Shown here in pieces: positions 44,095 to 58,497 of a stretch of DNA of 64,000 bases. The notes beneath the pieces are model-generated. The model had not been told where the DNA came from. It made no database searches and saw only the letters and a program-made list of their open reading frames with translations. The stretch's first letter is position 1. The number at the start of each line of letters is the position of its first letter. Both the position numbers and the translations under genes were made by a program. This stretch comes from Plectrocnemia conspersa (lineage: Eukaryota; Arthropoda; Insecta; Trichoptera; Polycentropodidae): assembly GCA_009617715.1 (NCBI GenBank), contig VTFK01000066.1, positions 744,001 through 808,000 on the forward strand. The letters run 5' to 3'.

Positions 44095-46055
44095 AAGTTA
44101 TGAATAACTAATCATATTAGTTAGGGACTATTATCTTTAAGCGATTTATTTACAATATTATGTGTGCAATTTATTTTTTAATATTAATAGGTTTTTTACA
44201 GTATATTTAATAAATTATTTAGATGCATACTTTTTGTTTTAATATTATTTTTTTCAAGTAAAATAATATGAAATTTTAAAAGCAGTTTATAAACTGATTT
44301 TAAGTTTATTTACTTACCATAACTATTTGGTATATTTATTTTTTAGTTGTAATTTAATATTGAAATTATTTAAAAATTAAGCATATGTATTTTATAAATA
44401 TTCTATATATTAAAAAAAAGTAATTAAATAAATTAATTTACTTTGAATTCTTATTCGCAATAAACATATTTTTTTGAATATGTGTAATTGTGAGTTTTTG
44501 CCAAATTATTTTTAATATTAATTGAAATATGTAATTTTATATACAAGATAGCGAATTGAAAAATTATCTTGAAACGAAAAATTTTAATGATTTTAAATCT
44601 GTTAATATTAAAAAATATTTTTATTTTATTTTTTCAATACCATTTATTTATTTATAGTAGTGATCTTCAAGATATCTTAAAATATATAACATATGTTTAT
44701 TTTTAATGATTTGTTTTTAAGAACAAAACATATCAAAACACATTAAGGTCCATTCACGCGTTTTCGCGTGATAGCAAAACTTTGCGGTCATTCCATTCAC
44801 GGGTTTTTTAGGGTTTAATGCCATTTAAGCTCGTAAAAATATTGTGCGATCATAATCAACATATTAATTTTTATTAATAGATGGTAATTTAATTATTTTA
44901 GTAGCGTAAAAAATATGGCCACTTTTCACGACAAAAAAATACATATACATTAAAAATTTTACTAAAATAACGGACAATAATGTTTTAAAATTATTTAATG
45001 AGTCACTAGAAAGTTCACCCATCTGCAAATATATCATTTTTAGTATTCATTTTCTAGTTAAATGTATCATGATGGTATGGTTTTATATTTATTTTTTGTC
45101 TTTTTAGTATTTAAATTGTCTTAGTAACAGTTTTTCATGGGTTTTAAACTTTATTTTAATAAGAAACTAGTTTTTAATTAATGCTTTGTACACATAACTA
45201 AAAAATAATTTAAAGATTTGCCGCGAAATCAGTCACTAGAATATGTACCTAATATTAATTGCTTTATATGTGTTTCTCAGACTTCTAAAAATATTTTTTT
45301 TTTCGGTGTATAGCAAATCATGTTATATCTAAAAAAAAATGCATTTTAACGATATACATTAACGGCTTAAAATAAAAAAACTGTGAAAAATACTAAAGAT
45401 CGGTGCATATCTTCACCGAAAACCAGCACTAAAACAGGTGCTAAGCATCCATGTATTTACAATTCATAGAATGATGCCAATTTGACCTCAGATGCAGTAT
45501 AACCTTGTATTTTTTAGGCAATTTGCTTCGAATCATTAAGATAAGCCAGATAATCAAGAACTGGAAGGTTCATTGGGCTACCCGCAATTCTAAAGTATTT
45601 TCAGGACTTTACTTTATTTGAGTCTTTATCAAAAAATACTGCTTAGCTTTCGACTTGTAACGAACAAGAGTTTAGCTGAACTCTCAAACCAGCAAAGTTA
45701 CGCTGAATTGACCAAGACGAACCTAATAATACAATAAACAATCGTTTTTATTCTACCGATCCATTTAATAAATATGCTAAAGCAGTCATTTAAGGGTTCA
45801 ACCTAATCTTTGAGACGTCTTGGCGACTCAAAAGCTCATTAAAAACGAGCGTGAGTAAAAAGTGCTTTTTTGCCTCTCTTTTTGTACAACAAATCCTAGC
45901 ATTTTTTTTGCATTAAAATAAATATTGACAATTAGAGATATACAATTCTTTGAAAACAAAATTCCAGCTAAACAATTTTAATATAAAAAAATATAAATTA
46001 ATAACAATTATTAATGTACATATTTAAAACATAAAAATATTAATTTAAAAAGCAA
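44095..46055. other. AT-rich spacer with one CG-rich hairpin
   Basis: A/T-dominated except TCACGCG-tttt-CGCGTGA (44754-44771), preceded by TTAAGGTCCAT. A mixed segment at 45390-45850 has no recognisable content. Confidence 0.45.
44754..44771. repeat. CG-rich hairpin TCACGCG-tttt-CGCGTGA
   Basis: Perfect 7-bp arms with a 4-nt loop. TTAAGGTCCATTCACGCG precedes it, resembling the end of a TTAA-targeting DNA element. No opposite end is found. Confidence 0.5.
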
Positions 46056-46062
46056 AACCTAC

Positions 46063-46139
46063 CTCCTAAATAATTATAGACATCTGCCTTTTGTGCGAAA
46101 CAAGTTTTTCGCCGGGGATTATGTGGCATCCGGATAATA
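46063..46139 (-). other. Weak first-exon candidate
   Basis: On the - strand an ATG at 46139-46137 opens 25 codons that run without a stop into GGAG|GTAGGT, a strong donor consensus (donor at 46062-46057). The GC-richer island 46140-46520 lies immediately upstream, as a promoter would. The peptide (MPHNPRRKTCFAQK...) is not recognised. It is short enough to be chance. Confidence 0.15.
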
Positions 46140-46520
46140 GCGACAGTACGTTACGTGTTTTATTTGCGCCCCAAAAAAAAATTGCAGCGAACAGCTTATT
46201 CAGCTAAAGCTTTTTTCCAGTGGCGGCGGAGCGGGGTAGATATCGCTTTTTTGCAATTCTATTGAAAGCAACGGAAATTCGCCGTGGAAATAATGCCATG
46301 GGAATAACAGTCCGGGGTTCGGTTCGGTTGTTTGTTAATGTAATCACCGGATATTTTTGTGTTCTGGCTGCCGGCAGCTGCCCGCGGGATTACAATTTGT
46401 TTTTGGGGGCATAAACGAGGCATCGTGACGCAAATCAACTCAGATCGTTGGGGATGATAAACTGAAAAAAAAAGAGAAAGGGGATACGCTGCGTTTCAAA
46501 GTCGATCACACCAAGGTGGC
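46140..46520. promoter_or_regulatory. GC-richer unique island
   Basis: Contains TGGCGGCGGAGCGGGG, GCCGGCAGCTGCCCGCGG and similar. A 64-codon + strand frame overlies it without a recognisable domain. Candidate regulatory or promoter-proximal DNA. Confidence 0.3.
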
Positions 46521-46529
46521 AGCCATTTT

Positions 46530-47390
46530 TTGATGCTTCTATAGCTGTGAACTGGTTAAATAGATGTGTATGTACATAATTTTAACATTTAGACGCGTAT
46601 AAGACAGTAATAAGTATACATGCTCTTCTCAGCTATCTTTGAACTGACCACTGGATATTTTTTTATAATGGCAATTGAATGAATCGGCTATTAGTGATTC
46701 ACTCTATTTTTCATGATTGATTTTCGTTTATTTCTTGGCCAATATATTGTCGTTTGTTTTCAGTCTTTATACAGTCCTTATGCGCATTACAAATACACAT
46801 TATTAGCCTAGAAGTTTTTACCCCAAACCAAGCAGGAATGTCCCGCCTGCTCAGATTTATACTACTGGCTTCCGTACTACGCGGATGCACTAATAAGAAT
46901 ACGTTTATAGATACGTAAAAAAATAAAACCATACTAAGTGTATTTTTTTGTTCCTTTGATGGAACATTTTTTACATAAAAAACATTAAAAAAGCTAGAGT
47001 AATTACCGATTAAAACGACTTAAAAAAGACCATGGAAGAAGCTTGTTTCAATGAAGCTACAAAGTCCAAAATTTAAGTCCTATACTTTATTTGCCACGTG
47101 CACTTGTATACTGTCGGCATGCTGAGTAAACTTGTTCTGCGAGTCACAAATACTAACAGCAATTAATTAAGCTTTAAATATAAGTTTCACGCTCAACGGA
47201 TCGTAGACAATTTTGTGTATATTTTATTGGAGCTATGAAATAACCTTGTAAATGCAAAGCTTCATAAGCGTTTATATTTAAGAACTATATATATTTACTT
47301 TTTCATAATAACAACCCATATTTAAAACTGTAAACAAACAATAGTGCTAAATTTGAGTTTAATATTATTTATTTTTTCATAGCATCGCCT
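46530..47390. other. Spacer
   Basis: Moderately A/T-rich. Nothing recognised. Confidence 0.4.
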
Positions 47391-47394
47391 CTTA

Positions 47395-47790
47395 GGATGA
47401 ACATCAAATTTTCACGACAACAAACAGGAATTTTCCACATTTTCAAATGGAAAATCCTCCGTGCTTCTTCGAGCGCAGCCTCCAAAACTCTCGGCGAAAC
47501 GGAGCAAAATTTTCTTTGAATAATTCATCGAAATCGTACGTTTACATACTTACATAAGTATGCCTACACACATACGTACATAAATAGACGCACACACATA
47601 AAATAAATAGAAAGCTCTATACGTCCATTTATATCTGCGTTTGATTCTCCATCTTTTTTTGAACGTTTCCTTTTCTCTCGTCGCTTATTTTCATTCGTCT
47701 CTTCTCGCGGAACAAAGTTATGCGCCGTGGAGTGTATGCTCACATCTAAGGATGAACGTATTTCGTTCTCAAATAACTGCCAAGTAAAAC
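47395..47790. other. Mixed unique block
   Basis: Less A/T-rich, with ATTTTCC..GGAAAAT (near 47431-47456) and CATACTT-acat-AAGTATG (47548-47562). A 40-codon + strand frame from 47398 is not supported by any motif. Possible island. Confidence 0.25.
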
Positions 47791-47799
47791 ATCCGTGAG

Positions 47800-49470
47800 G
47801 ATTTTTTTCTTGGATTTGTTTTACGGTCCATTAGACCATGATTCGACGCGTTTGATACTTTTTTAGTGTTTTAACGAAGCGTATCATGTATGCGAAAAAA
47901 TAACTTACTACAATATAAAAATCATTGAATCAAACTTTTTTTATTAATTTATAAGTCACTGACACCATATTTTATGTAGTTGTTCTTGAATCATATTACT
48001 TTCCAAATATAGTTCTAAACTTGAACAGTTCAATGTAACAGCAACTTCGTAAAGACACATCTTAGCCAACGGTGCCAAGTAAAATAAATAAAAAATTTGT
48101 TTGAAAAGATTTTCTTAATAAAAAAATAATTCATGTTTTATATAAAGCTTATGAAACTGTGCTTTGCGTTTCATTAAAAAAAATAATTTACTTTAAAAAC
48201 GTCTCTCGTATAGATGCAGGTTTTGCTGCGGGATTTTGTTTCCAATTCTGTTTACTGTCTGAATGTCTCAATTTATGGTCTCCCGATATGACAAAGTGTC
48301 ACTTATTTTTTATTCATAATTTGAGACGTTTCTGTCAAATCAAAAATTCGGATATTGGCGGATTGCATCGCTTGATATTTTGCCCAATAAAATATAATCA
48401 CACCTTAAAGTTAAATTGCAAAATGAAACTTTCAAATGTTGTCAATATGAGCGTTAGATAACAAGAGCGGTTTTTACGCAGATAAGACGCATTGTCTATC
48501 GCGCTTACCTTACGCTCAAAATGATGCCTGCGAATTGTTTACAATAACTATAAGTTTAAATGATATAATACCAAACAACTCAACAATAATTGTGGTTTGA
48601 TATATATTTTTACTTTCGCAATACTTTGCGGCTTAATTTTTTACCATTTTATGTTATCATAATTTATTTTTGTAGCTTGTTACAAAAAATTTTGAAAATG
48701 GAATCATTTCTGGTTTTAAAAAAAACACAAAACGCTTTGTAGCAGTTTTTTTTATTTTTATATGGATCAACTGTTAAAGGATCTACTGTTCATTTTATGT
48801 TATAATACAATCAATAAACAGATAGCTTATTTTGCATAAAAAAAGCACAAATAAACTTCGTTACATCGATTTTTGGTATTACATTCAATACGTGCGGCAC
48901 CCAGTTGTCAAGTTATTTTACTTTTAATGGTATAGAACTGTTATAAGACTAACAGTGAACTTTTGTGCAAGCTTTTAATTTGTAGTACATGATTCTGCTG
49001 CATTACAGCAAGTTTTAAACTCATACATAAAAATCAAACTCAAAATAAAATGCCTTAGAAATATTATCTGTATGTTTTAAATTTCCTATGCGAAATTTTT
49101 AAAAGTTTAACTCTATATTTTACGAAACACATTTCAAATATTTAAACTAAAATTATTCCGAACTGTGAAGTAGATTACCGCCAAACATGACAAGTCGGGC
49201 AAGCAAAGGGTTTTTGTTTCAAGTCAAAGCAAGTTTTGTCGAGCAAAACGCGTTGTTTGTCAACCGCAACTATTCATTATGACCATTGAGAAACTAGTCA
49301 GGAGTTTGCCACCATTGCTTTGAGTATTTAAGCCTTATTCGTGCGTCTTCTATAATAATTAATTTCTCAAAACAAACAAAACTCCATATACCTAGATAGG
49401 TGAGATTTGATGCATACGACTAAGAGTTTATCTCGAGTGCGTTTCGTTTTAGAGTTATTTTGAGTAATTT
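47800..49470. other. AT-rich spacer
   Basis: A 100-codon + strand frame (48159-48461) has no recognisable motif and I treat it as chance. A mixed block at 49150-49480 contains nothing named. Confidence 0.4.
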
Positions 49471-49474
49471 ATCG

Positions 49475-49690
49475 CTTCGTGAAATTTGGTACACGGTGCC
49501 ATGTATCATCCGATGAATTATTACCATCGGGATACAGTGGGATAGATGTACCAACAAGTGAGATACACGCAATTCGCATCGAGGTGGAAATTAATCAATG
49601 GCGAGCGACGGAGAATATTAAAAGCAATTTGTATTGTCGGAGAATCGAAGGTGGGAATGAGTGAAATACATTTACGAAAATTGTACAAAG
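49475..49690. promoter_or_regulatory. GC-richer unique island
   Basis: Contains CCGATG-aattatta-CCATCGG (about 49509-49529), a dyad with a homeodomain-like AATTATTA in its loop. Two overlapping + strand frames of about 61 codons argue against either being a gene. Confidence 0.25.
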
Positions 49691-50332
49691 TTACGTTCAA
49701 TATTACAGTATATGTTTACAGCATATTGGAATAGGGTTATTAAAATTTTGTAGTAAAATTATCATATATGTTGATAAAGCATATTGATTTTTAAAAAGCC
49801 TTTGACTAAGTTTGTTATGAATTATTTTGTAATAAAATTGCTAGATCGTGGTTCCTCGAATGATCTAACTAGAATATTCCTGAGTTATTGAAGCGATCGT
49901 AGATAGATATGTAAGGGGCTGATTTATTTGGCCATAAGCTAGGCAGCACTGGCGACACTGACGTTGCGGCGGCGAGAGCAAAACATTCTTTGGTTGACCA
50001 CGAGAAGATGACTTCTTACAGCTCCAAGTACACCGATCTATAAATCGGAAATTTTTATTGCATTTTTTACCTTATACTTGAATATGTGCGGTACCGTTTT
50101 AAATTGGTTCTTATTTCAGGTGACCTCCTATAATCCTCAATAAGGATTGTATGTACTTAGTACATCGTTTTTTTATTTTATTCAAGCTTTGGGTCAATTT
50201 TTTTTTATTTAATTTTTTTTTTTATTATGTAAATGTTTTTAATACAATTTTTCTATTTCTTTGTATTTTGGATTTATACAATCTTTTTGAATTATTTTTT
50301 TATAAGACAATGTTTCTTTTATTAGATATAAT

Positions 50333-50400
50333 TAGGGATTGCAATAATACCGGTATTTTTATTAATAATAATATCAATACCGGTATTACCGATATTGACA
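50333..50400. repeat. Inverted ACCGGT words, possible DNA-element end
   Basis: AATACCGGTATT occurs twice, facing itself because the word is palindromic, 36 bp apart, next to TAGGGATTGCAATA. Similar arrangements occur at ends of hAT-like elements. There is no other support. Confidence 0.25.
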
Positions 50401-50513
50401 TTTTTAATATTATTATTATTTCAATTAATTAGTAATAAAAAAAAACTAAAAAAATACTCCAAGTACTTTTGGCATACTCGGAGGACGGTCGTACACTAAA
50501 AACGGCATTTAAG

Positions 50514-50960
50514 TTTATTATTATTATTATTATTTACCGTCATTGATTTATGATCGTTAGTGACCTGATCACTTGTCGGTTGATATCTTTTAACTATCTA
50601 TATGGTTAAATAATGAAAAAATATCCGAGAACGGGGTCAGGCCTTTGGCCGGATATTTGGATGGCCTAGTCCCAGCTCCTTTTTTTGAAGAGCGTTGTGA
50701 TACGATTTGATAAGTTCTGACAGAAAGTTGTAGGTCGCTTAGCGTTTATTTAAACTAGTGAAGGGTGCTGTTGAAAATCACATCCTCTTATTATGGATGT
50801 TAGAGCCAGGATGTCCGCATTAGCCGACACGCCTATGGCTGTTGCCATCCAACTCCTTGATACGTAGCAATTGTTTGCTACAAAGAGCTGGTCAGATTCG
50901 TATCATTTCATTTTAATGTACATTGTTTTTTATTATTATATACTCTGTATTATTTTTGTA
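50514..50960 (-). mobile_element. Possible retroposon ending in (TAA)n
   Basis: On the - strand a mixed-composition segment ends in about seven TAA/AAT units (50534-50515). Within it is an open stretch of about 50 codons (50875-50740) with RSWMATAIGVSANADILALT. A (TAA)n tail is typical of I- and some CR1/jockey-type LINEs. The peptide is not a motif I recognise, so this is tentative. Confidence 0.35.
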
Positions 50961-51059
50961 TAAAGAAGTATTGAGATAACCGATATTAGATTTTAAACCA
51001 TATTATTATATTATAAGCAGTATTTAAAATACAACTTTATAATCTAAAGCGACCATTCG

Positions 51060-51420
51060 AGTGTAAAGGGTTGCCACTGATATCACCTTCTGAAACTTCG
51101 CGCATATTTTTAATTTCCGCCTCAGCTTTGACCCACCAGAGGGAGTATCATTTTTTTTTTTTCAAAAGTAGCTGTTCCCAAGTGCAATTGAAAGTTTTGT
51201 GCCGCCGACGAATGCCTTCTTTAATTGCTTTTATGAGTTGTAACGCTTTTACACTGGCCTACTTCGAGAACTTACGTGTGACGGAGTTTAACGTGTAATG
51301 CCCCGCGGTGCGGCCTGGTAATTAAAAAAGGGGTTATGCAAATGAAGGGCAACTCTCGTCTTAATGCGTACAAAGTGGGCGCCCTGTGGAAAACTACTTT
51401 ATAAACCTCTTGAAAGGGTT
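51060..51420. promoter_or_regulatory. GC-richer unique island
   Basis: Contains GCCGCCGACG, CCCCGCGGTGCGGCC, ATGCAAATGA (an octamer-like word near 51338) and GTGGGCGCCC. A 75-codon + strand frame has no recognisable feature. Candidate regulatory element. Confidence 0.3.
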
Positions 51421-51424
51421 ACTA

Positions 51425-53078
<1,654 letters not shown>

Positions 53079-53099
53079 TTAATATTCACTCTAAACTTC

Positions 53100-53310
53100 T
53101 TACGATTCAAATCAGATTTTCGTTCCGACTTCGCCCAATGTGACAACCAACCGTTGCGGCCCACATTATCGTTTTATGTAAGTCCGTCGCATTGCGGCTT
53201 CCGACGCAACATCCGCTTTTGTTTACACGCAATTATCCTTGAATTTTACGGCCAGCGGCAAGCCGTACGGCCGTAAAAGGATCTCGTCGCCTCGCGGGCC
53301 ATATTAACCA
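53100..53310. promoter_or_regulatory. GC-richer island with TTTTACGGCC/GGCCGTAAAA
   Basis: Perfect inverted decamers at 53244-53253 and 53269-53278 are separated by 15 bp of CG-rich sequence, with CGCGGGCC nearby. Candidate regulatory island directly beside a (TA)n. Confidence 0.35.
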
Positions 53311-53619
53311 CTTTCTGTCGCCAACTTGTATTACTTCAATTAAAAAAAAACACACATTCGCAGGTGCGAAACCGTACTAAATTTTAACTCTCCATTTTGG
53401 GGTATAGTGTTTAAGTAGTAGGATTTAGTATTTTTCTATCTCCGATTGACACTTTGTTCTCCTAGTTTCGAAAGCTAGGCGCATTATTAATTTACTGGTA
53501 TCGTACCTATAAAAAAATCAACGGAAAGTAGTTGTGTAAATAAACTAAACATTTATACAATACAATTAAATTTTATTTGTGAATGCGGATGTGAATATAT
53601 TTTATTTGCGGATGCGTCT

Positions 53620-53915
53620 CTAAAGCGAGTTTAATTCTGGATTCCATAGGATGCAAAGAGAGAAGCGGCAGCTTCTGAAATCTTCAATGTTTTAAAATTG
53701 GATCAGCCTCCTTTTGATGAATGTTCATATGAATATAATAAGTCGTTTAAAAGCTCTTAAAGTTCTAAAGCCTTGAATTTAAAGTAGGCGTTGAAATGTC
53801 AATAATTGATCATTGATTATCTGCGTTCCTGTTTTTATACCCATTGCTACCATTAGAGGAGATTTAGTTTTATGGCCTTTTCAATGTGATGGTCATCGGG
53901 TAGAATTTTTGTTAG
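53620..53915 (-). repeat. Repeat family RA, copy 4
   Basis: GGATGCAAAGAGAGAAGCGG and GCTTCTGAAATCTTC mark the family. GCCTTGAATTTAAAG, TTTTTATACCCAT and GGGTAGAATTTTT follow, as in copy 1. Confidence 0.65.
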
Positions 53916-53919
53916 ATGC

Positions 53920-54980
53920 TTAATCAAATTACAAAAGAAACTAATAAACTTTTGATTAATGATGGATACTTAAACTTATTATGCAAAAAGTTTTTCTCGC
54001 GGTGATATCCCATTTTAACAAAGAATGCACTTTTTCATCTTATATGTTTAAGCCATGACTTTGTTCATCATATGGCAAAACTTTTTTTATATAAAATATT
54101 TAGATTCTCACACTTATCAATTTAGCTAAAAGTTTTTTAGCCTACTAATTTAATGTAATATAATTGTCGAATGAAAGCGTGATTAAAATTTTAAATCCAA
54201 CAAAATTATATTTTAATATTTTTAATTTAATAAATATTTTTTTATTATGTTTATATGTTTTTTTTTGTAAATATGTTTTTTTTCTAAATATGTGTATGTA
54301 GATAAATCTTTCACAATACAAACAATAACGCTTTATACATAAACTTTTAAAATAAAATTTCATATTTTAAAAATCTCATAATATAAGACAAAAATAATTT
54401 ACAACACAGAATTTTTTTACAAACGTAAATCACTGGGACTCAAAACTTTTGCACAGTAAAAACGCACTTTTATAATATATAAGCATTGTTTTGCTCGTTA
54501 AATAGTTATACTTATTTATTCGTGTTAAAAAATCTTAAAGTTATGACAATGGATTAATTTATGAATTAAAATACGTTTGTTTTAATAGAGGCGTTTTTAA
54601 GGCATAATTTATTCATACAGCCTCACTGCATTAATAATTATGATCCACATTCATATCAGCTGTTTGAATGTAATATATAAAAGGGTTTGCATAAACTATT
54701 ATGTTTTTATTATTTATCATAGTAAATTATAACAAAAAAATCAAAAATTAAAAGTATATATCATACTTCATAATTGCAACTTCTACTGCTTTAATTTGAA
54801 CTCTTACAATAAAGACTTAATTTCTTAGGTTCTATATTAACATTAAGCTTTTGATTTCTTTTGCGCAATAAACATTAATTTCTATCATAGGTAGAATAAC
54901 ATATATTATTGTGGATTAGCTTATAATCAATATTAAATAAATGAAAATTAAGATTATAGCTTAAGAATGTGCAAGGTGTT
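53920..54980. other. AT-rich spacer
   Basis: Nothing recognised. Confidence 0.45.
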
Positions 54981-54984
54981 GGAG

Positions 54985-55250
54985 AGGGGATCTAAATGAG
55001 ACATTTAGTTTATCCTGGGGCGCAAAATCGCCCGGTAATTGATTGTGCGTTAAAGTCGAGCGGCGCGCGCGTAAAGTACGAACGGGGTCGCAAAAGGTTG
55101 AGCCCCCCTGCGCGGCTGTTGGCGGTAAGTAGTGCTAACTAATTTAGCGCCCGCATAAATTAGCGCCCCGCGAGGCGTCCCGGCGCGAAGCGTCCCGCCG
55201 GGACGCCGCTCAGGAATTTACTGCTAGTCCGACCCCCACCCCACTTACTC
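54985..55250. promoter_or_regulatory. Most GC-rich island in the window, with an 11-bp-arm hairpin
   Basis: GCGTCCCGGCG (55175-55185) and CGCCGGGACGC (55196-55206) pair perfectly across a 10-nt loop. Just upstream, AATTTAGCGCCCGC and AAATTAGCGCCCCGC form a direct repeat of homeodomain-like cores followed by GCGCCC. GGCGCGCGCG also occurs. No open frame. Candidate regulatory element or structured-RNA locus. Confidence 0.35.
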
Positions 55251-55254
55251 TTAA

Positions 55255-56990
55255 ATCCTGAAACAGAGACGCATTTTTAACTTATCTACTTAAAAATAAC
55301 ATTTTTTAATGTGTTTATAACCCTTGATTTAAATTCATATAATTAAAAGTAAATGACAAAATACAAGCATTGGTAGCAGTGATACTCAAAATGTTGCCAA
55401 CAAAGATACAAGATAATTGTGAAGGCGTGTTTTCTATTTAGCAATGAAATGATCTCACAATAATAATAAAGTAAAACGTAAAAAATATGTCACGTCAAGC
55501 ACTCAAGAACGCTTTCGAGTCAAGTGCTGATCGAACGCACAATAGAGCACCTCATAGAAGGTCGTTACGGAAGATTCAACATCAACGCACCCGCCCACTT
55601 GATTCCAGTCTATACCTTAAAGTAAATTATTAAATAAATTTAAATTTAAACATTATCCAAACGACCATCCGCATACATTCCGATCGCTCACGCGTTCCTC
55701 CTCATTCGTAATTATGCTATTTTTATTTACATTTAACGTCATCGTTAGCGCAGGGTGATAATTATCTTTAAATAAGTATTGATAATTATTGTTAAATAAT
55801 TACGTCGCAGTGGGAAATTTAATTATATTCATAGTATTTCATTAAATGATATCCATTTTCATGGCCAAATTCAAGGTGTCCCTGTTTAGAATTCACGTCA
55901 AAAGCAATAAATTAGTACCATAACACTTCTCTTACAACATATAAGGATATTTTTAGCTTTTATATTTTATTATAAAAGCATGGCTAAGCCAAGCGCACAT
56001 TTACTGCTCGTTCTTAAACAGTTGGTATTCGTGCAGTTTGGACGCAGGTATACTATTTATTGTAAAATATGGAAAAAGAACGATTTCAGCAGTCATTTAT
56101 AAACTTTCGCTGGTCCTTCGAAACCTCAGTAAAATTCCCTTCACACGAGATTTCTCTAGAAAACAAATAATGCATAAAAACTTTTGAACTGGATATACTA
56201 CCAGCATCGAAACACGCGTACTTTTCTTTGAGCGTAGAAGTTCCAACGCAGAGTTTTGAAAAAAAAATTTTTAAAAATCCATTTGGCAAATTTTAATTAT
56301 TTATTCCAACGAGTATTATATGTATTTTAGAGATGGAATTTAAATAAATCGTCTACTAAATATTTATATATGAATTAAAAAAAATATGTTGGCAGTTTAC
56401 TTTTTAATCTTATTCACGCTTTTAAAATCCATAAAAAATAGTTTGCGGTACTGATTTACTGTTTAATTAGGTTATATATTATTATATTTCTGAATCACAT
56501 AGACTTTATTAGCTTCAATTAATGAAAAAAAGCGTATTTGCTTCTCATAAAAATAAAATATTATCTATTTTATACAGCACTAAAAAAACAGAAATTCCGT
56601 ACGATTAGTTTTATATTTCTCAACGTAAAAGGCAACGTCATTAATACTAAATTTAACGTTAGAATTCGTTCGTGCGTTAGAATGTGCTAGTAAATTGAGG
56701 CGTCCCAATGTGGCACATATGATACCCTTCAATAGAAAAGCTTGCGCCACAACAAAATGGAGTGTTACTCTATATGTAAATGTGGTGCGCACATAAGTGA
56801 ATATCGCATTTGGGAAATGAGACCATCCTTCACTGGCGAGAGAAAAATATATATCCACACACACACATACGAGAGTCAATTTCGTATGAGCTACAATTTA
56901 ATAGTCGCATTAGAAAGCATTTTTAGTTTTTAAGATTAGTGACCTTTTTTTATATTTGCTGGGACATATATACATACATAAGCTTTTTCA
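55255..56990. other. Spacer
   Basis: Includes a 22-bp fragment of the foldback arm at 55891-55912. A 99-codon - strand and a 63-codon + strand frame overlap at 56580-56930 without recognisable features. Confidence 0.4.
55891..55912 (+). repeat. Fragment of the 5.6-kb foldback element arm
   Basis: ATTCACGTCAAAAGCAATAA is identical to part of the left arm at about 5688-5707. It indicates a dispersed family. Confidence 0.6.
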
Positions 56991-56999
56991 TGAGCATTT

Positions 57000-57180
57000 T
57001 TCACGGTTCAATTGAAAGTAGAAAGTTCGACGGATGATTTAGAGTGGTGCGGTGTTCGAGCGAGCGAGCACTACCAGCAGATAAGGAAATTGCACAGGTC
57101 CTCGCAGAAATTTCATTTTAATCGCTCACCCGACCGGAAGATTCTTCTCTTCGTTCTGCGTTGATAAAGACTTATATAGC
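57000..57180. promoter_or_regulatory. GC-richer unique island
   Basis: Contains GTGCGGTGTTCGAGCGAGCG and CACCCGACCGG. No open frame. Candidate regulatory island. Confidence 0.2.
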
Positions 57181-57184
57181 TGAT

Positions 57185-57695
57185 CTTTTATTAGACTTTC
57201 TATTTTTAAACATTTTTTTTATTTAAAATAACTAACACAAATAGTGTTTTTAATATTAATTAAAGTCATAGAATGCGAATTTATGTACAAAAATATTTTT
57301 AATATTATATGATTATATTTTTGTCGGGATTATCCGTATTTTTTGTGACGAAATAAGTCGCCAAGATTTGTTATTTCATAATTATCTCGGCATTGAGAGA
57401 TTGAGAGATCCTCTATTGAACAATATCCATTAACAGTTTTCAATCACTTGAATAAACACTGAACAAAATCGATGAAAAGTGTATATCTCTGACACACAAG
57501 TAATGAAGCCTAGACCAAACATATTATAAAATCCCGACATATTTACCGATTGAAAATCTATTGTAAGACATATGCTCGCCAATTTGTCTAATAAAATATG
57601 TTTTATACAATAACAAAGGGACTGATTCGGTTTTTTATCATCAAGATAGCCAACAATGATTTTAAAATTATTTGCTTATCTAACATAAAATAATT
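57185..57695. other. AT-rich spacer
   Basis: Nothing recognised. Confidence 0.45.
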
Positions 57696-57699
57696 GCTA

Positions 57700-57874
57700 C
57701 GCACCCAGAATTGCACAATAGCCACGCAAACTTTTAAATATCATAAATTACCAGCAATACATAAAAATATGTATTGCCTCGCATCAGATAAGCGTTTCTC
57801 AAACTATTATTTTTAAGTATTGAACAGTCGCCTATATTAAGCGCTACTTTTAAACAATTTTTACTTAAGAAGGT

Positions 57875-57876
<2 letters not shown>
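57700..57876 (+). repeat. Dispersed repeat R3, copy 2
   Basis: Shares TTGCACAATAGCCAC, ACAGTCGC and GAAGGTGA with 7270-7436. It stops 5 bp before a (TA)n tract. Confidence 0.55.

Positions 57877-57881
<5 letters not shown>

Positions 57882-57959
<78 letters not shown>
57882..57959. repeat. (TA)n microsatellite, 78 bp
   Basis: Uninterrupted alternating A/T. Confidence 0.97.
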
Positions 57960-57964
<5 letters not shown>

Positions 57965-58260
57965 ATCTTAGTAATGAATATAAGTTTATTAAGATTATTG
58001 CGATGGAACTAATACTATTCTATAAAACATTATTTTTTTTTAGTACGTGCATTTTTTTGTAATATTTTTTTATATTCAAATTATTTATAAAACAGCTTTA
58101 CAAAAATTAATTTTACTACTCAAATATCCAATTTTACATATTCATTCGCTTTTTAAATTTTAATAGCACAAAAAAACATAAAAACTATTTTTTTATTTAA
58201 ATATTTACAATATTCACATAAACAATTATAATAACAACACTATATTCGAGTTAACACAGT

Positions 58261-58384
58261 CAGTTCGAGAGTTACCCATTTCATCATTATTCATAATTTA
58301 TAAAGAGATGACAGGTTTGGGTTTACGCCCCTACTATTATTAGCTCTAGAACACACGATATGCATATACGTTCGATATACTTAC
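58261..58384 (-). repeat. Dispersed repeat R4, - copy
   Basis: Reverse complement of 9061-9184 with roughly one difference in eight or fewer by eye. Confidence 0.75.
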
Positions 58385-58497
58385 AGTAAAAGTAAAAGAC
58401 AAAAAAAATTACCGAAAATTTTTTTCCCGTTATTTTTTTATTTGAATTTATTTTTAACGAATAAGAATTTTTTTTTAAATATTTTTATATGTATTAG

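Noticed and set aside
48159..48461. 100-codon + strand frame
   Set aside because: No motif, A/T-rich composition like its surroundings, no splice or polyadenylation context.
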